A DNA stretch of 64,000 nt from Cryptomeria japonica (GCF_030272615.1 NC_081413.1:449854538-449918537); one strand, 5' to 3'. Positions 45,269 to 58,111 are shown, numbered from the stretch's first letter. Translations and numbers: made by a program. The notes: generated by a model from the letters alone, not told the origin.

Positions 45269-48045
45269 TGTGAGGCCCTACCCCAACCCATCCTATCTCT
45301 TCAGTTATTTTCATTTTGGAACTATTTTGGATACTAGTTTGGACACACTATGGATATAGAACTTTTCATGATTCCGCGATTTTGGTAACATTGATATATG
45401 TGGATGCTTCATTTCTATGCCTTGTGGATTATAGAATATTATATGATTCTAGATTAGGGTAATGTTGTGATGATGCAGGTTATTATCTGAATTTCAGGAT
45501 TTGATATAATGTTTGGAAAATGTTTGCATATATTGTAGATGGATCAAATTTTGAGGATTATGAGGAAATTGCTTTGAATTGTGACAAATTATATTTCATA
45601 ATGTCAAGTCTTTGTAGAATGAATGTATTGTATTCTGATTTTGTGATTTTATATATTATATGAGGCTATTTGGGAAGTACTAATGTTTAAATTGAGATGT
45701 GCAGGAAAATATCCATGTGACCATGGAAATATTAGGGAGAATCAAGCCTAGGCCAATGTGTGTTAGTAAAATCAGGGGTTGTCTATTTGGAGAGACAACA
45801 CCCCGTATGTACTGTATTTTATTCGTAAATGTAAAATGTTGCATGAGTGTAATTTGTATTTATTTGATTGATTAAATTGTTAAAGGGACAATTGCCATGG
45901 GGTTATTGTGATGTGGAATTATTTTGTAGTGTCACTTGACACCTATGTAGTATGTTGTGTTGGCAATTGTCATGTCACCTTTTTGAAAGTTTTATTTTTG
46001 TTAATGGTTATATCCCCTAATTATCCTTGAAGGAACCAAGAAATCTAGGTTAGAGAGCCACAAGGAAGGTCAACTCAGAGTTGACCCGTAGGTTAACTTC
46101 AGGTGGACTTTCTGAAGGTCAAATCAACTCCTAGAGTCAATTTTAGAGCTTTTCTATTAGGCCTCATGGGGTACCTATGGGTGAAGGCCAAAATTGGCCA
46201 TGTGTCTTTCCCTTAGGACTTGTTTAACCACCCAAAAAAGTGGTTTTCCCAAGATGGACGAATTCCATCTATAGGAGTGCCATCCTTGGAAGGAGAACCT
46301 TCTTGGAGATAGTAATCCCTCTTCCCCATTCCATTTCCCTTCTCTAGGCACCTAGGTTAGGGAGTGTGTAAGACCTAGGGAAGACCAACCCAATGGGAGA
46401 TCACTCACTCTATCCAAGAGGTTGGAAGGAGTGAGAGAGGCCTTCTTAGGCTAAGAATGGAAGCTTAGTGAGCTAATCACCCACTCTCCATTCTTGGAGA
46501 TTTTTTTGGGAAAACTTGGGAAAATAAAAGAGAAAACCAGTTTTAGGAATTAGAGGAATTTTGGGGGCCAAGGATTGCAGAAAGTTGTGTGGATTGGGCA
46601 GCTCATCTCCAACTAAGTTTAGCATACCTATTGGCAGAATAAGGTTGGTTGTAATCTCCTCTTGGTTTTGTTGTTTATGTTAGTTATGTTGTTTTGTCAA
46701 GGAAAGAAATGCTTGTAAAGAAAGTATGTATGTAAATTGTTGTTGAAGAAAATAATGTGTAGTTTCATTTCTATGTTTTTCTGTTTTGTGTTCTTGTTTT
46801 GGGAGTGTCCAAGATCTTCTACTCTTGGGAGAGTAGGATGATCTTGGGGTGGAAGAAGCATGACAGCCTTGGGTGAGAGGCTCTCCTCAAGGAGAGTGAT
46901 CTCAAGGGTGTCCTTTGTGACCCTTGCTGCATAGCCTTGTGTATGCATTTGGGGGTCATAAGGGGAGAGAAATGGCTTTGAGCCTTTGGGGGGGCATAAG
47001 GTGGTTGGGATGAATTATGTTGAGTATTTTGTGTTGCCATGAGGTGGCTTGTGTTATATTTTTGGCTGCAGTCTCCCCAACGGTACTTGGTCCACTTCCA
47101 CCCATAGATTGATCTCCACAAATGTGGTGATAGTGTAGCTTGGGATGGGAAAGTGTATGTGTTGTGTGTTTGCCCTATTGTTATGTTGTATTGCTTGGTT
47201 GTAACCCGTCTAGGTCTTGATTCTCCTAGCTCGGGGGTGGCTTCTGGTAAGCCTAGGCTGGGAGGTGAGCATCCCATGGTCACAATCCTAAAACTTTACT
47301 TGCAGGTGGCTTGGGGAAAAGGACTAGGAGTTGTAGATTTTGTGTTGCAGACTTCTATTTCAGATTTCTGATTTTTATTTAAATGCAGAAAAGAAGAAAG
47401 AAATGTAACCTTATGATTTGTAGCAAAAAGAAAAAAAGGAAGAGAAAGTGCAGATGTAAATATAGGACTTAAAATGATTCTGTTTCTGTTTAAATAAATG
47501 TAATTAATATTTTCTGTGTAAAAGATTAGAGAAAAAAAAAGGGACTGTTAGACTATTTACCCATTTTCGTATTTGGGTTATTGTAACTATCATTCTTTAA
47601 AAACAATGTAAATGTGACTTTTATTATATTTGATGACTATTGTGTTTGTTGTAGTCTACATTTAAATCTGGTTTGTAACATGTTATTTACTGCAATATTA
47701 AAGAAGAGAAAACAAAAAAAAAGGATGCATTAGGAGTTCTTATTCAATATTTACTAGTTTTATTTACTGCAAATGTTAAAGAAAGAAAAAAAAAGAAGAA
47801 ATGCAGTAGGGTTATTATTTACTTGCTTAGTTTTATATTCTGTTATTTTATGTCTATTAGAAAGAAAGGAGAACCAGTATTGCTTTATTGCTGTAGAAAG
47901 TTTAAATAAAAGAAAGAAATAAATAGATCTATTCTAAATGTTGTTAGAAGACTAAAAACGGAATGTAGATGGTTAAAAACCTCAGATCAATATAAGGGTT
48001 TTTAACCCTATTACTTCAACATTTAGTCATATATATCTCTATATG

Positions 48046-48082
48046 TATATAGGTATATATATTGAAAATATATACCTATATA
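48046..48082. repeat. AT-rich perfect hairpin in gypsy LTR 1
   Basis: Arms at 48046-48060 and 48068-48082 are perfectly complementary over 15 bp, with a 7-base loop (ATTGAAA). The same structure is in LTR 2 at +9,632 bp. Role unknown. Confidence 0.6.
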
Positions 48083-48479
48083 GATATAGAATATATATAT
48101 GTATAAGCTCCCTGTATGTGCATACCCCTGTAACAACAGAATAAAGGATGCATTTTGGACTTGTGCATCTCTGTTTCAAACATATAAAAGAATTGCAGAA
48201 TAAACTTTGTATATATATATATATATATATATCTGCATCTGAAAAACATACCCTGTAGATGTCTGTAGAACAAAACCAACAAAGACATTTATGTTATGAT
48301 CTGATCATAACAATGGATATATGTGTATTTAAACATATATATACAAATATATATATATATATATATATATATTCGATATATTCAAAAAAAATCACATCTT
48401 ATAACATGTTTTTATCAACCCACGAATATATTTAAATGAATAACAAAAAAAAAATCTTGTAATAACATTGTTGGCCGAA

Positions 48480-48730
48480 CCACTGTGTGTAAACACAGTG
48501 GATGGCTCTCGGGCTGCGCCACTGTGTTTACCCACAGTGGACGGCACGGCAAGGCCGAGCCACTGTGTGTAAACACAGTGGGCGGTGCTTGGGCCGCGCC
48601 ACTATGCTTACCCACAGTGGACGGCACAGAGGGTGCCGCCACTGTGTGTAAGCACAGTGGACGGTCTGCGGCCGCCACTGTGCTTATACACAGTGGACGG
48701 CACTGCCGTCACTGTGTATAAACACAGTGG
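48480..48730. repeat. Array of seven 22-bp hairpins in gypsy LTR 1
   Basis: Seven inverted repeats begin at 48480, 48519, 48560, 48599, 48639, 48675 and 48709. Each has arms CCACTGTG and CACAGTGG (first base T in the last, one change in the fourth) around a short TA-containing centre. The centres alternate in orientation (GTAAA, then TTTAC, and so on), so the true unit is about 80 bp with two head-to-head palindromes. GC-rich spacers of 12-19 bp are also repeated in alternation. The array lies about 110 bp after an AT-repeat and just before a C-rich leader-like stretch, which suggests a promoter-proximal or transcript-leader position. Confidence 0.85.
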
Positions 48731-48871
48731 CGACCGGGAGAGCCCCGCGCCGCCTCCTCCCCTCATTTCCCCCTCTACGAAACCCTCCGCCGTGCCCTAG
48801 CTCCGCCGTACCTGCGATCTCCAAACCAAAAACAACAAAGGGGGACAAACAATAAAATAAAGGGGTTTAAT

Positions 48872-48981
48872 AAACCCTAACCCATTTCGGGTTAGGGTAT
48901 GAAATGATGAATAAAATAAAATAAGAGTAATATATATAAAAAATGCAACCCTAACCCAATTTCGGGTTAGGGTTAGCATTT
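48872..48981. repeat. Two telomere-motif hairpins in gypsy LTR 1
   Basis: The first has arms ACCCTAACCC (48874-48883) and GGGTTAGGGT (48889-48898) with a 5-base loop. The second has arms AACCCTAACCC (48947-48957) and GGGTTAGGGTT (48964-48974), extended by AAATGC and GCATTT across a single bulged A, giving 17 paired bases. The first also contains a plant telo-box, AAACCCTAA (48872-48880). Confidence 0.75.
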
Positions 48982-49960
48982 TAATAATAATAATAATATA
49001 TATATATATATATATTTTGGGAGATTTAGATTGGTGTATTATAATTTGATTTTTAATTTATAATGAGGGTTAGTAAATAAGAATTTATACTGTGATTTTA
49101 TATATATATAAAGAATTTTAAATTGGGATTTTAAAGTTAGATTTTAGTATATAATTTGGGGTTAAGTTTATAATTGAAATATTATGGAAATTTAAACCCT
49201 GATTTTAATAATTGAATTATTATGGGATTTTAGACTTTTGATTTTAATATATATAAATATGGGGTTAATTTAATAATTGAACAATTATAAGTTCCCATTC
49301 CGTAGAAATTTTAAATTTCAATTAATTCAAGGGGGTTAATAATATAGGACTATTATAGTTGGATAAACTATACGTTTAATCCAGCAATATATTTAATTAA
49401 GCAATGGACTTACCCCCCCCATGTAATTGGACGATAGGAAAATTTGAAAGAAGGAATTTGTAAATTTAGGAACCTTAAGCCCTTGAGATCGATTTTTGGT
49501 CGGATTGAAAATTATTTGACAAAATCAAGGGGTTTAGGGAAGATCAGAATTGGCCTTAGCTCATTGTCGGTTTTAGTGGGCAAATGACATTGTAGTAATT
49601 CGAAACCCTCATCGGGTGGATGTGTATAATAAATTTTATAAAAGTATCAAATAATCATTAGCAATATCATTATATGACCTGGAATGATTTAATACGTCTA
49701 GATAGCCAATTTTCCCTTGATTTAATTAGCGACAGCTTGTCTTAGGTAATTGAGCTAGCTGACTAAATCCTTGAGGCTAATTAATCCCCTCCCAACAAGT
49801 CGCTCGCTCGAGTTGTTTAATTTCTCCAACCTTGGAAGTAAATATAGTTACATCATGGATAAAACAAAACTTTAATATTAGGATTTATAGCGAGTTCATG
49901 ACATCAAAAAAAAAAATTTGTTGTTCCATTTTTGTGCCCTAAAGTTTGGGCACGACATTT

Positions 49961-49972
49961 TGGTATCAGAGC
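49961..49972 (+). promoter_or_regulatory. Gypsy G primer binding site, unit 1
   Basis: TGGTATCAGAGC, a perfect initiator-Met tRNA primer site, three bases after the LTR end. Confidence 0.92.
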
Positions 49973-50129
49973 AAGGTTTCCAACACTAGGAACCTTTCTC
50001 CATTACGTTTCGCTTTAATTATCTAAATTAATCAAATATTTTCTTAAACGGAAAATAAAAATATAAATATATGAAAATTGAATTATTTAAATTAATTGTT
50101 TATTTATTTTATTTTTGTTTCCTCATAGG

Positions 50130-53100
50130 ATGCCTCCGACTACGCGACAAGCTCGCAAGCGCGGAAGGGGTCCTAGGCGTACACGTATGGCACGCGAGGA
50201 TGTTGCTAGGGAGGAACCGGTTCCAGAAGGGAACCCGGAAGCACCTCCCGAACCACCGGTTGACCCTAACCGAGACATCTTGCTAGCTCTTCAGAACTTG
50301 ATTGGGATAGTGCAGGACAGGCTTCCAGCAGTGGACCGTCATGCAGATAATCAGAACTCAGGGAGTCATAGATCAGTGGATAGGGAACGGAGTAGGAGTC
50401 CACCTCCTAATTCCGTAGAGGGTGAGGCAGAGCATGAGCCAGAGTCCGTTCACCTGCCCGAACCCCCTCCAGTAGCAGCACCTGTGTACTTTGAGAGAGC
50501 ACGTCAGGAACCAGGAGACCTAATTAGAGAGGTTTTACGCCTCCAGCCGCCATCTTTTGGAGGCACTACTGACGGAGTAGAGGCTGAGGCATGGCTTTTA
50601 AGCCTAGATCGGTGCTTCGCATTGCGATCTTATGAAAGCAATCTGAAGGCACGCGTTGCAGTCCACCTTCTGAGATCGACAGCCTCCACATGGTGGAAGC
50701 AAGAGGAATTCAAGTGCAGACTCACTGCAGATACCATCGCATGGGAAATCTTCACAGAGAGGTTCAGAGAGAGGTACTTGTCAGAGCACTTCCGGCAGCG
50801 TAGGATCGATGAGTTCCATGACCTCCAGCAGAAGGGTCTCACAGTGACCCAGTACGAGAGTAAGTTTATTGAGCTCCTACCTTATGTAGATTACCTGAAG
50901 GACGAGAAGCTACTCGTCAACCGATTTGTTAGGGGACTTAATGCTGGGATAGCAGGACCAGTGAGGATGGCCGCTCCAGGGAGCCTTCGGGTTGCCGTAG
51001 AGAAGGCCCTTATAGCCGAGGAGATTCAGATCAGGCCACAGGACACGAGGGATCGGTTCCAGAACCGAAACCCAGCTCCCCAGCCTTTCGGGTTTCAGAA
51101 ACCCCATTGGAAAGGCAACCACAGAAATGTTTCGGGGTCCCATAAACCCCCTCCTCCACAGCAGTCACAGCAGAATCAGAGACAGAGGCCACCTCAGGGA
51201 CAGCAGGGCTCCAGGCCCAAACAGTGGCAGTCACAGGGTCCTAGGCGTGACCAAAGAGTACAGGGTACATACACACCCCCGGCACGGGCTCAGCAGTCCT
51301 CCAGGGGTGGGTACAGTGGTTCTAGCCGGATAGGTGGGCATCCTTTTACTAGGCCTCAGGGCGCACAGTTTCAGGCACGCGGTGCTTGCTTCACGTGTGG
51401 AGCCATGGGGCACATGGCGAGAGAGTGTCCACAGGGACAGATGACAGGGAATCAGAGGATGGCAACATCAGAGCCTATAGTTGGGGACATGGGCAAGACC
51501 CATAGAGTCTTCGCAGCGGTTGATAACCGCCAGGCAGAGCACCAGGCCACAGTCATCGAGGCTGCAGGTAAGGTCAGAGGTAGTAGTATTTCTATATTAT
51601 TTGACTCAGGAGTGACTGACTCCTTTATATCTCCATTGGTTGTGGAGCGTTGCGGGCTAGTGGCAGTAAGGCAAAGTGTCAGCTGGGAAGTGGAGTTAGC
51701 TTCAGGGGCTAGAGTGTCAGTGGATTCAGAGGTTAGGGGATGTCCGCTCCAGATTGGTAATACCACCACCTTAGTAGACCTTAGAGTTACACCACTCGGA
51801 TCTTATGGCGTCGTACTTGGCATGGATTGGCTTTACGCCCACAGAGCCAAGATGGATTGTCGCTTGAAAAAGGTCGAGTGTGAGGATGATCATGGTGCTC
51901 CCATAGTAATCACTGGGATTCAGAGACCCGTGTCTCTTCGTATGATATCCGCAATGCAGCTTAAGCGGAGCATGCGGAAGGGATGCCAGTTGTTTGCCAT
52001 CACAATCAGTGACCGAGAGGAAGAAGATGAGAAGGAGCCATCCATAGATGATCACCCCATCCTTGAGGCATTTGCAGATGTGTTTCCTGATGAGCTACCT
52101 GGCATGCCGCCCAGCAGGGAGATTGACTTCCACATAGATTTGGTACCAGGAGCCGAGCCAGTTTCGAGGGCACCTTATAGGATGACCACTCATGAGCTTA
52201 ATGAGCTCAAGATGTAGCTAGAGGAACTCTTAGAGAAGGGTCACATCCGCCCTAGCGTCTCTCCTTGGGGCGCACCAGTCATCTTCGTGAAGAAGAAAGA
52301 TGGATCCCTTCGGTTATGCATGGACTACAGGCAACTGAATAAAGTAACCATCAAGAACCGCTATCCCTTACCGAGGATCGATGATTTGTTTGATCAGCTT
52401 CAGGGTGCCAAAGTGTTTTCCAAAATAGACCTGAAGTCAGGATATCACCAGTTGAGAATTGTGGAAAGTGATATCCACAAGACTGCGTTTCGCACCAGAT
52501 ATGGCCACTATGAGTTCACTGTGGTCCCATTCGGTCTTACGAATGCTCCAGCTGTATTCATGAGTCTCATGAATGGGGTATTCTGCACCTTCCTTGACCG
52601 ATTTGTGATAGTGTTCCTCGATGACATATTGATCTATTCCCGAAATGAGCAGGAGCATGAGGAGCATTTGAGGCAGGTTTTGCAGTGTTTGAGGGACAAC
52701 CAGTTGTTCGGCAGTTTGTCGAAGTGTGCTTTCTTTAGATCAGAGGTCAAGTACCTAGGGCATGTTATATCCGGTGATGGGATCTCAGTCGACCCATCAA
52801 AGATTAGAGCCATCATGGATTGGCCGGCACCTACCAGTGTGACAGAAGTCAGGAGCTTCATGGGTTTAGCAGGATACTATAGGCGTTTTGTGGAGGGATT
52901 TTCCAGAGTTGCACACCCCATCACATCCCTCCAGCGAAAAGGGAAGAAATTCGAGTGGACAGAGAAGTGTGAGAGGGCTTTTCAGGATCTAAAAAGGGCA
53001 CTTACTAGTGCACCTATCCTTATTGTGCCAGACCCCACGGCCGACTTCATGGTATGCACGGATGCTTCCTTAGATGGATTGGGAGCAGTTCTTATGCAGG

Positions 53101-54896
53101 AGGGTAGGGTTATAGCATACGAGTCTAGGAAACTTAAGACTCATGAGCTTAACTACCCTACGCACGACCTAGAGCTTGCAGCAGTTGTACATGCACTTGT
53201 GAGGTGGAGACACTTCCTTTTAGGTCATCACTTCGAGCTTCATTCAGACCATCAGAGTTTGCAGTATATCTTCACCCAACCTAACCTTAATGCACGTCAG
53301 AGGAGATGGATGGAGTTCCTTTGTGAGTATGATTTTGATGTTCATTACATCAAAGGAAAGGAGAATGTGGTCGCAGATGCTCTAAGTAGGAGATGACATG
53401 AGGTTTACACCATATCCATGAGCACTGATTTGAGAGACCGTATTTTGCAGCAATTGCCAGAGGATGATTGGTATCTAGAGGTTTGTCAGAGGATCCGTAA
53501 TCAGGAGACCCTGGAGGGGAAGTTTGTGGACTACTCTTTGGAGTCCGATGGTTTATTACGCCATAGAGGGCGCATTTATGTACCCTCTCCTCGGGGTTTG
53601 CGAGATTTCATTATCATGGAGGCTCATAGAGCTCCGTATGCAGCGCATCCCGGGGTTAAGAAGATGCATGCTGACTTGAGGCAGCTATATCATTGGCCAG
53701 GAATGCGGCAGCTTATCGCCGAGTTAGTAGCCCGATGCCTTGAGTGTCAGAGAGTCAAGGCAGAGCACTGCCATCCAGGTGGGTTACTCCAGTCCCATGC
53801 TATACCAGAGTGGAAATGGGATACTATATCCATGGACTTCATTATTGGTCTTCCTATGTCATCTCGTCGCCATGATGCTATCTTGGTGACAGTTGACAAA
53901 TTGACCAAAGTAGCCCACTTCTCACCAGTCCGGACTACCTTCACAGCTCCAGCAGTGGCACAGGTGTTCTTACGGGACATTGTTAGGCTTCATGGTGTCC
54001 CACGCAAGATTATCTCTGATAGGGATTCTCTCTTTACATCTTCCTTTTGGAAGGCATTACAGACAGCGTTGGGCACCAAGCTCAACTTTAGCACCGCCTA
54101 TCATCCAGAGACAGATGGACAGACAGAGCGGGTTAACCAGGTGTTAGAGGATATGCTCCGCATGTACGTCATGGATCATCAGACCCGATGGGAGGAGTAC
54201 CTGCATTTAGTAGAATTTGCCTATAATAATGGGCATCACACTTCTTTGGGGATGCCACCCTTTCAGGCTTTGTACGGCAGACCATGCAGGACACCTTTGA
54301 GTTGGGATCGTATTGAGGACAGAGTGGCCATAGGCCCTGAGTTGGTCCGGGATATGGAGCAGCAGGTAATTTTGATTAGACAGCGCCTTAGAGAGGCACA
54401 GGATAGGCAGAAGAAATATGCAAATGCAAAGAGGATAGACCAGAGTTACATGGTTGGGGATAGAGTTTTCCTGAGAGTGCGACTGCATAAGAGTCCAATC
54501 CGCTATGGAAAGGGTTCTAAGCTCGCACCTCGCTTTGTTGGACCATTCGAGATCCTTGAGAGGATAGGAGCAGTTGCTTATCGCCTAGCTTTGCCACCTA
54601 GCCTGTCACGCATCCACGATGTGTTTCATGTGTCAGTTTTGAGAAAATATATCTATGATGAGTCTCATATTTTAGATTGGGATGCCTTGCAGGTGGAGTC
54701 GGACGGGCAGTTAGCCTTGGAGCCCATTCGCATTTTGGCACGCCGGACGTTGGCCCTTCGAGGTCGAGAGCTAGACCAGGTTAGGGTCCAGTGGGATTGC
54801 TATGATGAGGTTACAGCTTCATGGGAGGATACAGCACGTATGAGATCACAGTACCCTCATCTTTTTGATGAACTCCAGGAGGACGTTCATGCTTAG
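50130..54896 (+). pseudogene. Gypsy G gag-pol polyprotein, unit 1 (two stops, one frame)
   Basis: A single frame of 1,589 codons from ATG 50130 ([14 protein letters not shown]) to TAG 54894-54896 is broken only by TAG at 52215-52217 and TGA at 53394-53396. Gag spans residues 130-300 ([30 protein letters not shown]). The knuckle is [14 protein letters not shown]. The protease site reads FDSGVTDSF, with Val for the usual Ala next to the catalytic DSG. RT follows the first stop, with [13 protein letters not shown] and box [10 protein letters not shown]. RNase H has [13 protein letters not shown] and ends in DALSRR at the second stop. Integrase has the HHCC site (HPGVKKMHADLRQLYHWPG, CLECQRVK), MDFIIGLP, SDRDSLFTSSFW and HPETDGQTERVN. 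The last 70 residues resemble a chromodomain tail (VQWDCYDEVTASWED). It is recent but not able to make the full protein in one piece. Confidence 0.9.
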
Positions 54897-54906
54897 AGGG
54901 GGAGGG
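54895..54906 (+). promoter_or_regulatory. Gypsy G polypurine tract, unit 1
   Basis: AGAGGGGGAGGG overlaps the pol stop and directly precedes LTR 2. Confidence 0.85.
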
Positions 54907-57847
54907 TGTGAGGCCCTACCCCAACCCATCCTATCTCTTCAGTTATTTTCATTTTGGAACTATTTTGGATACTAGTTTGGACACACTATGGATATAGAAC
55001 TTTTCATGATTCCGCGATTTTGGTAACATTGATATATGTGGATGCTTCATTTCTATGCCTTGTGGATTATAGAATATTATATGATTCTAGATTAGGGTAA
55101 TGTTGTGATGATGCAGGTTATTATCTGAATTTCAGGATTTGATATAATGTTTGGAAAATGTTTGCATATATTGTAGATGGATCAAATTTTGAGGATTATG
55201 AGGAAATTGCTTTGAATTGTGACAAATTATATTTCATAATGTCAAGTCTTTGTAGAATGAATGTATTGTATTCTGATTTTGTGATTTTATATATTATATG
55301 AGGCTATTTGGGAAGTACTAATGTTTAAATTGAGATGTGCAGGAAAATATCCATGTGACCATGGAAATATTAGGGAGAATCAAGCCTAGGCCAATGTGTG
55401 TTAGTAAAACCAGGGGTTGTCTATTTGGAGAGACAACACCCCGTATGTACTGTATTTTATTCGTAAATGTAAAATGTTGCATGAGTGTAATTTGTATTTA
55501 TTTGATTGATTAAATTGTTAAAGGGACAATTGCCATGGGGTTATTGTGATGTGGAATTATTTTGTAGTGTCACTTGACACCTATGTAGTATGTTGTGTTG
55601 GCAATTGTCATGTCACCTTTTTGAAAGTTTTATTTTTGTTAATGGTTATATCCCCTAATTATCCTTGAAGGAACCAAGAAATCTAGGTTAGAGAGCCACA
55701 AGGAAGGTCAACTCAGAGTTGACCCGTAGGTTAACTTCAGGTGGACTTTCTGAAGGTCAAATCAACTCCTAGAGTCAATTTTAGAGCTTTTCTATTAGGC
55801 CTCATGGGGTACCTATGGGTGAAGGCCAAAATTGGCCATGTGTCTTTCCCTTAGGACTTGTTTAACCACCCAAAAAAGTGGTTTTCCCAAGATGGACGAA
55901 TTCCATCTATAGGAGTGCCATCCTTGGAAGGAGAACCTTCTTGAAGATAGTAATCCCTCTTCCCCATTCCATTTCCCTTCTCTAGGCACCTAGGTTAGGG
56001 AGTGTGTAAGACCTAGGGAAGACCAACCCAATGGGAGATCACTCACTCTATCCAAGAGGTTGGAAGGAGTGAGAGAGGCCTTCTTAGGCTAAGAATGGAA
56101 GCTTAGTGAGCTAATCACCCACTCTCCATTCTTGGAGATTTTTTTGGGAAAACTTGGGAAAATAAAAGAGAAAACCAGTTTTAGGAATTAGAGGAATTTT
56201 GGGGGCCAAGGATTGCAGAAAGTTGTGTGGATTGGGCAGCTCATCTCCAACTAAGTTTAGCATACCTATTGGTAGAATAAGGTTGGTTGTAATCTCCTCT
56301 TGGTTTTGTTGTTTATGTTAGTTATGTTGTTTTGTCAAGGAAAGAAATGTTTGTAAAGAAAGTATGTATGTAAATTGTTGTTGAAGAAAATAATGTGTAG
56401 TTTCATTTCTATGTTTTTCTGTTTTGTGTTCTTGTTTTGGGAGTGTCCAAGATCTTCTACTCTTGGGAGAGTAGGATGATCTTGGGGTGGAAGAAGCATG
56501 ACAGCCTTGGGTGAGAGGCTCTCCTTAAGGAGAGTGATCTCAAGGGTGTCCTTTGTGACCCTTGCTGCATAGCCTTGTGTATGCATTTGGGGGTCATAAG
56601 GGGAGAGAAATGGCTTTGAGCCTTTGGGGGGGCATAAGGTGGTTGGGATGAATTATGTTGAGTATTTTGTGTTGCCATGAGGTGGCTTGTGTTATATTTT
56701 TGGCTGCAGTCTCCCCAACGGTACTTGGTCCACTTCCACCCATAGATTGATCTCCACAAATGTGGTGATAGTGTAGCTTGGGATGGGAAAGTGTATGTGT
56801 TGTGTGTTTGCCCTATTGTTATGTTGTATTGCTTGGTTGTAACCCGTCTAGGTCTTGATTCTCCTAGCTCGGGGGTGGCTTCTGGTAAGCCTAGGCTGGG
56901 AGGTGAGCATCCCATGGTCACAGTCCTAAAACTTTACTTGCAGGTGGCTTGGGGAAAAGGACTAGGAGTTGCAGATTTTGTGTTGCAGACTTCTATTTCA
57001 GATTTCTGATTTTTATTTAAATGCAGAAAAGAAGAAAGAAATGTAACCTTATGATTTGTAGCAAAAAGAAAAAAAGGAAGAGAAAGTGCAGATGTAAATA
57101 TAGGACTTAAAATGATTCTGTTTCTGTTTAAATAAATGTAATTAATATTTTCTGTGTAAAAGATTAGAGAAAAAAAAAGGGACTGTTAGACTATTTACCC
57201 ATTTTCGTATTTGGGTTATTGTAACTATCATTCTGGAAAAACAATGTAAATGTGACTTTTATTATATTTGATGACTATTGTGTTTGTTGTAGTCTACATT
57301 TAAATCTGGTTTGTAACATGTTATTTACTGCAATATTAAAGAAGAGAAAACAAAAAAAAAGGATGCATTAGGAGTTCTTATTCAATATTTACTAGTTTTA
57401 TTTACTGCAAATGTTAAAGAAAGAAAAAAAAAGAAGAAATGCAGTAGGGTTATTATTTACTTGCTTAGTTTTATATTCTGTTATTTTATGTCTATTAGAA
57501 AGAAAGGAGAACCAGTATTGCTTTATTGCTGTAGAAAGTTTAAATAAAAGAAAGAAATAAATAGATCTATTCTAAATGTTGTTAGAAGACTAAAAACGGA
57601 ATGTAGATGGTTAAAAACCTCAGATCAATATAAGGGTTTTTAACCCTATTACTTCAACATTTAGTCATATATATCTCTATATGTATATAGGTATATATAT
57701 TGAAAATATATACCTATATAGATATAGAATATATATATGTATAAGCTCCCTGTATGTGCATACCCCTGTAACAACAGAATAAAGGATGCATTTTGGACTT
57801 GTGCATCTCTGTTTCAAACATATAAAAGAATTGCAGAATAAACTTCG

Positions 57848-57878
<31 letters not shown>

Positions 57879-58111
57879 GCATCTGAAAAACATACCCTGT
57901 AGATGTCTGTAGAACAAAACCAACAAAGACATTTATGTTATGATCTGATCATAACAATGGATATATGTGTATTTAAACATATATATACAAATATATATAT
58001 ATATTCGATATATTCAAAAAAAATCACATCTTATAACATGTTTTTATCAACCCACAAATATATTTAAATGAATAACAAAAAAAAAATCTTGTAATAACAT
58101 TGTTGGCCGAA

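Larger units (their letters stand above)
45269..49957 (+). repeat. Gypsy G LTR 1 (4,689 bp)
   Basis: It runs from TGTGAGGCCCTACCCC to GGGCACGACA. Nearly all is AT-rich and non-coding, except a GC-rich island at 48475-48815 that holds a hairpin array and a C-rich stretch like a plant 5' leader. Two AT microsatellites (48211-48232 and 48347-48372) account for the whole 6-bp length difference from LTR 2. Open frames within it (for example near 46700-47280) lack any family feature and are not genes. Confidence 0.88.

Noticed and set aside
46697-47371. Open frames of 72-154 codons inside the gypsy LTR, repeated in LTR 2
   Set aside because: They overlap on both strands, have no family features, and their conservation between LTRs is explained by the recent common origin of the LTRs.
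48480-48730. CRISPR-like array
   Set aside because: Repeats are spaced by similar, GC-rich, related spacers, alternate in orientation, and lie in a plant LTR. No cas gene is present.
48415-48800. Frames with repeated CVNTVG/CKHSG-like peptides over the hairpin array
   Set aside because: The peptide repeats are the translation of the palindrome array in several frames; no start context or conserved frame supports a protein.
48872-48981. True telomere repeat tract
   Set aside because: Only two short units per arm, arranged as inverted repeats; there is no run of telomere repeats.
49955-49975. tRNA gene at TGGTATCAGAGC
   Set aside because: Only the 12-base primer complement is present, at LTR borders in several elements. 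No cloverleaf can be formed.
54207-54488. Minus-strand 93-codon frame in the integrase region of the gypsy element
   Set aside because: Antisense shadow of the integrase, which has all the expected motifs on the plus strand.
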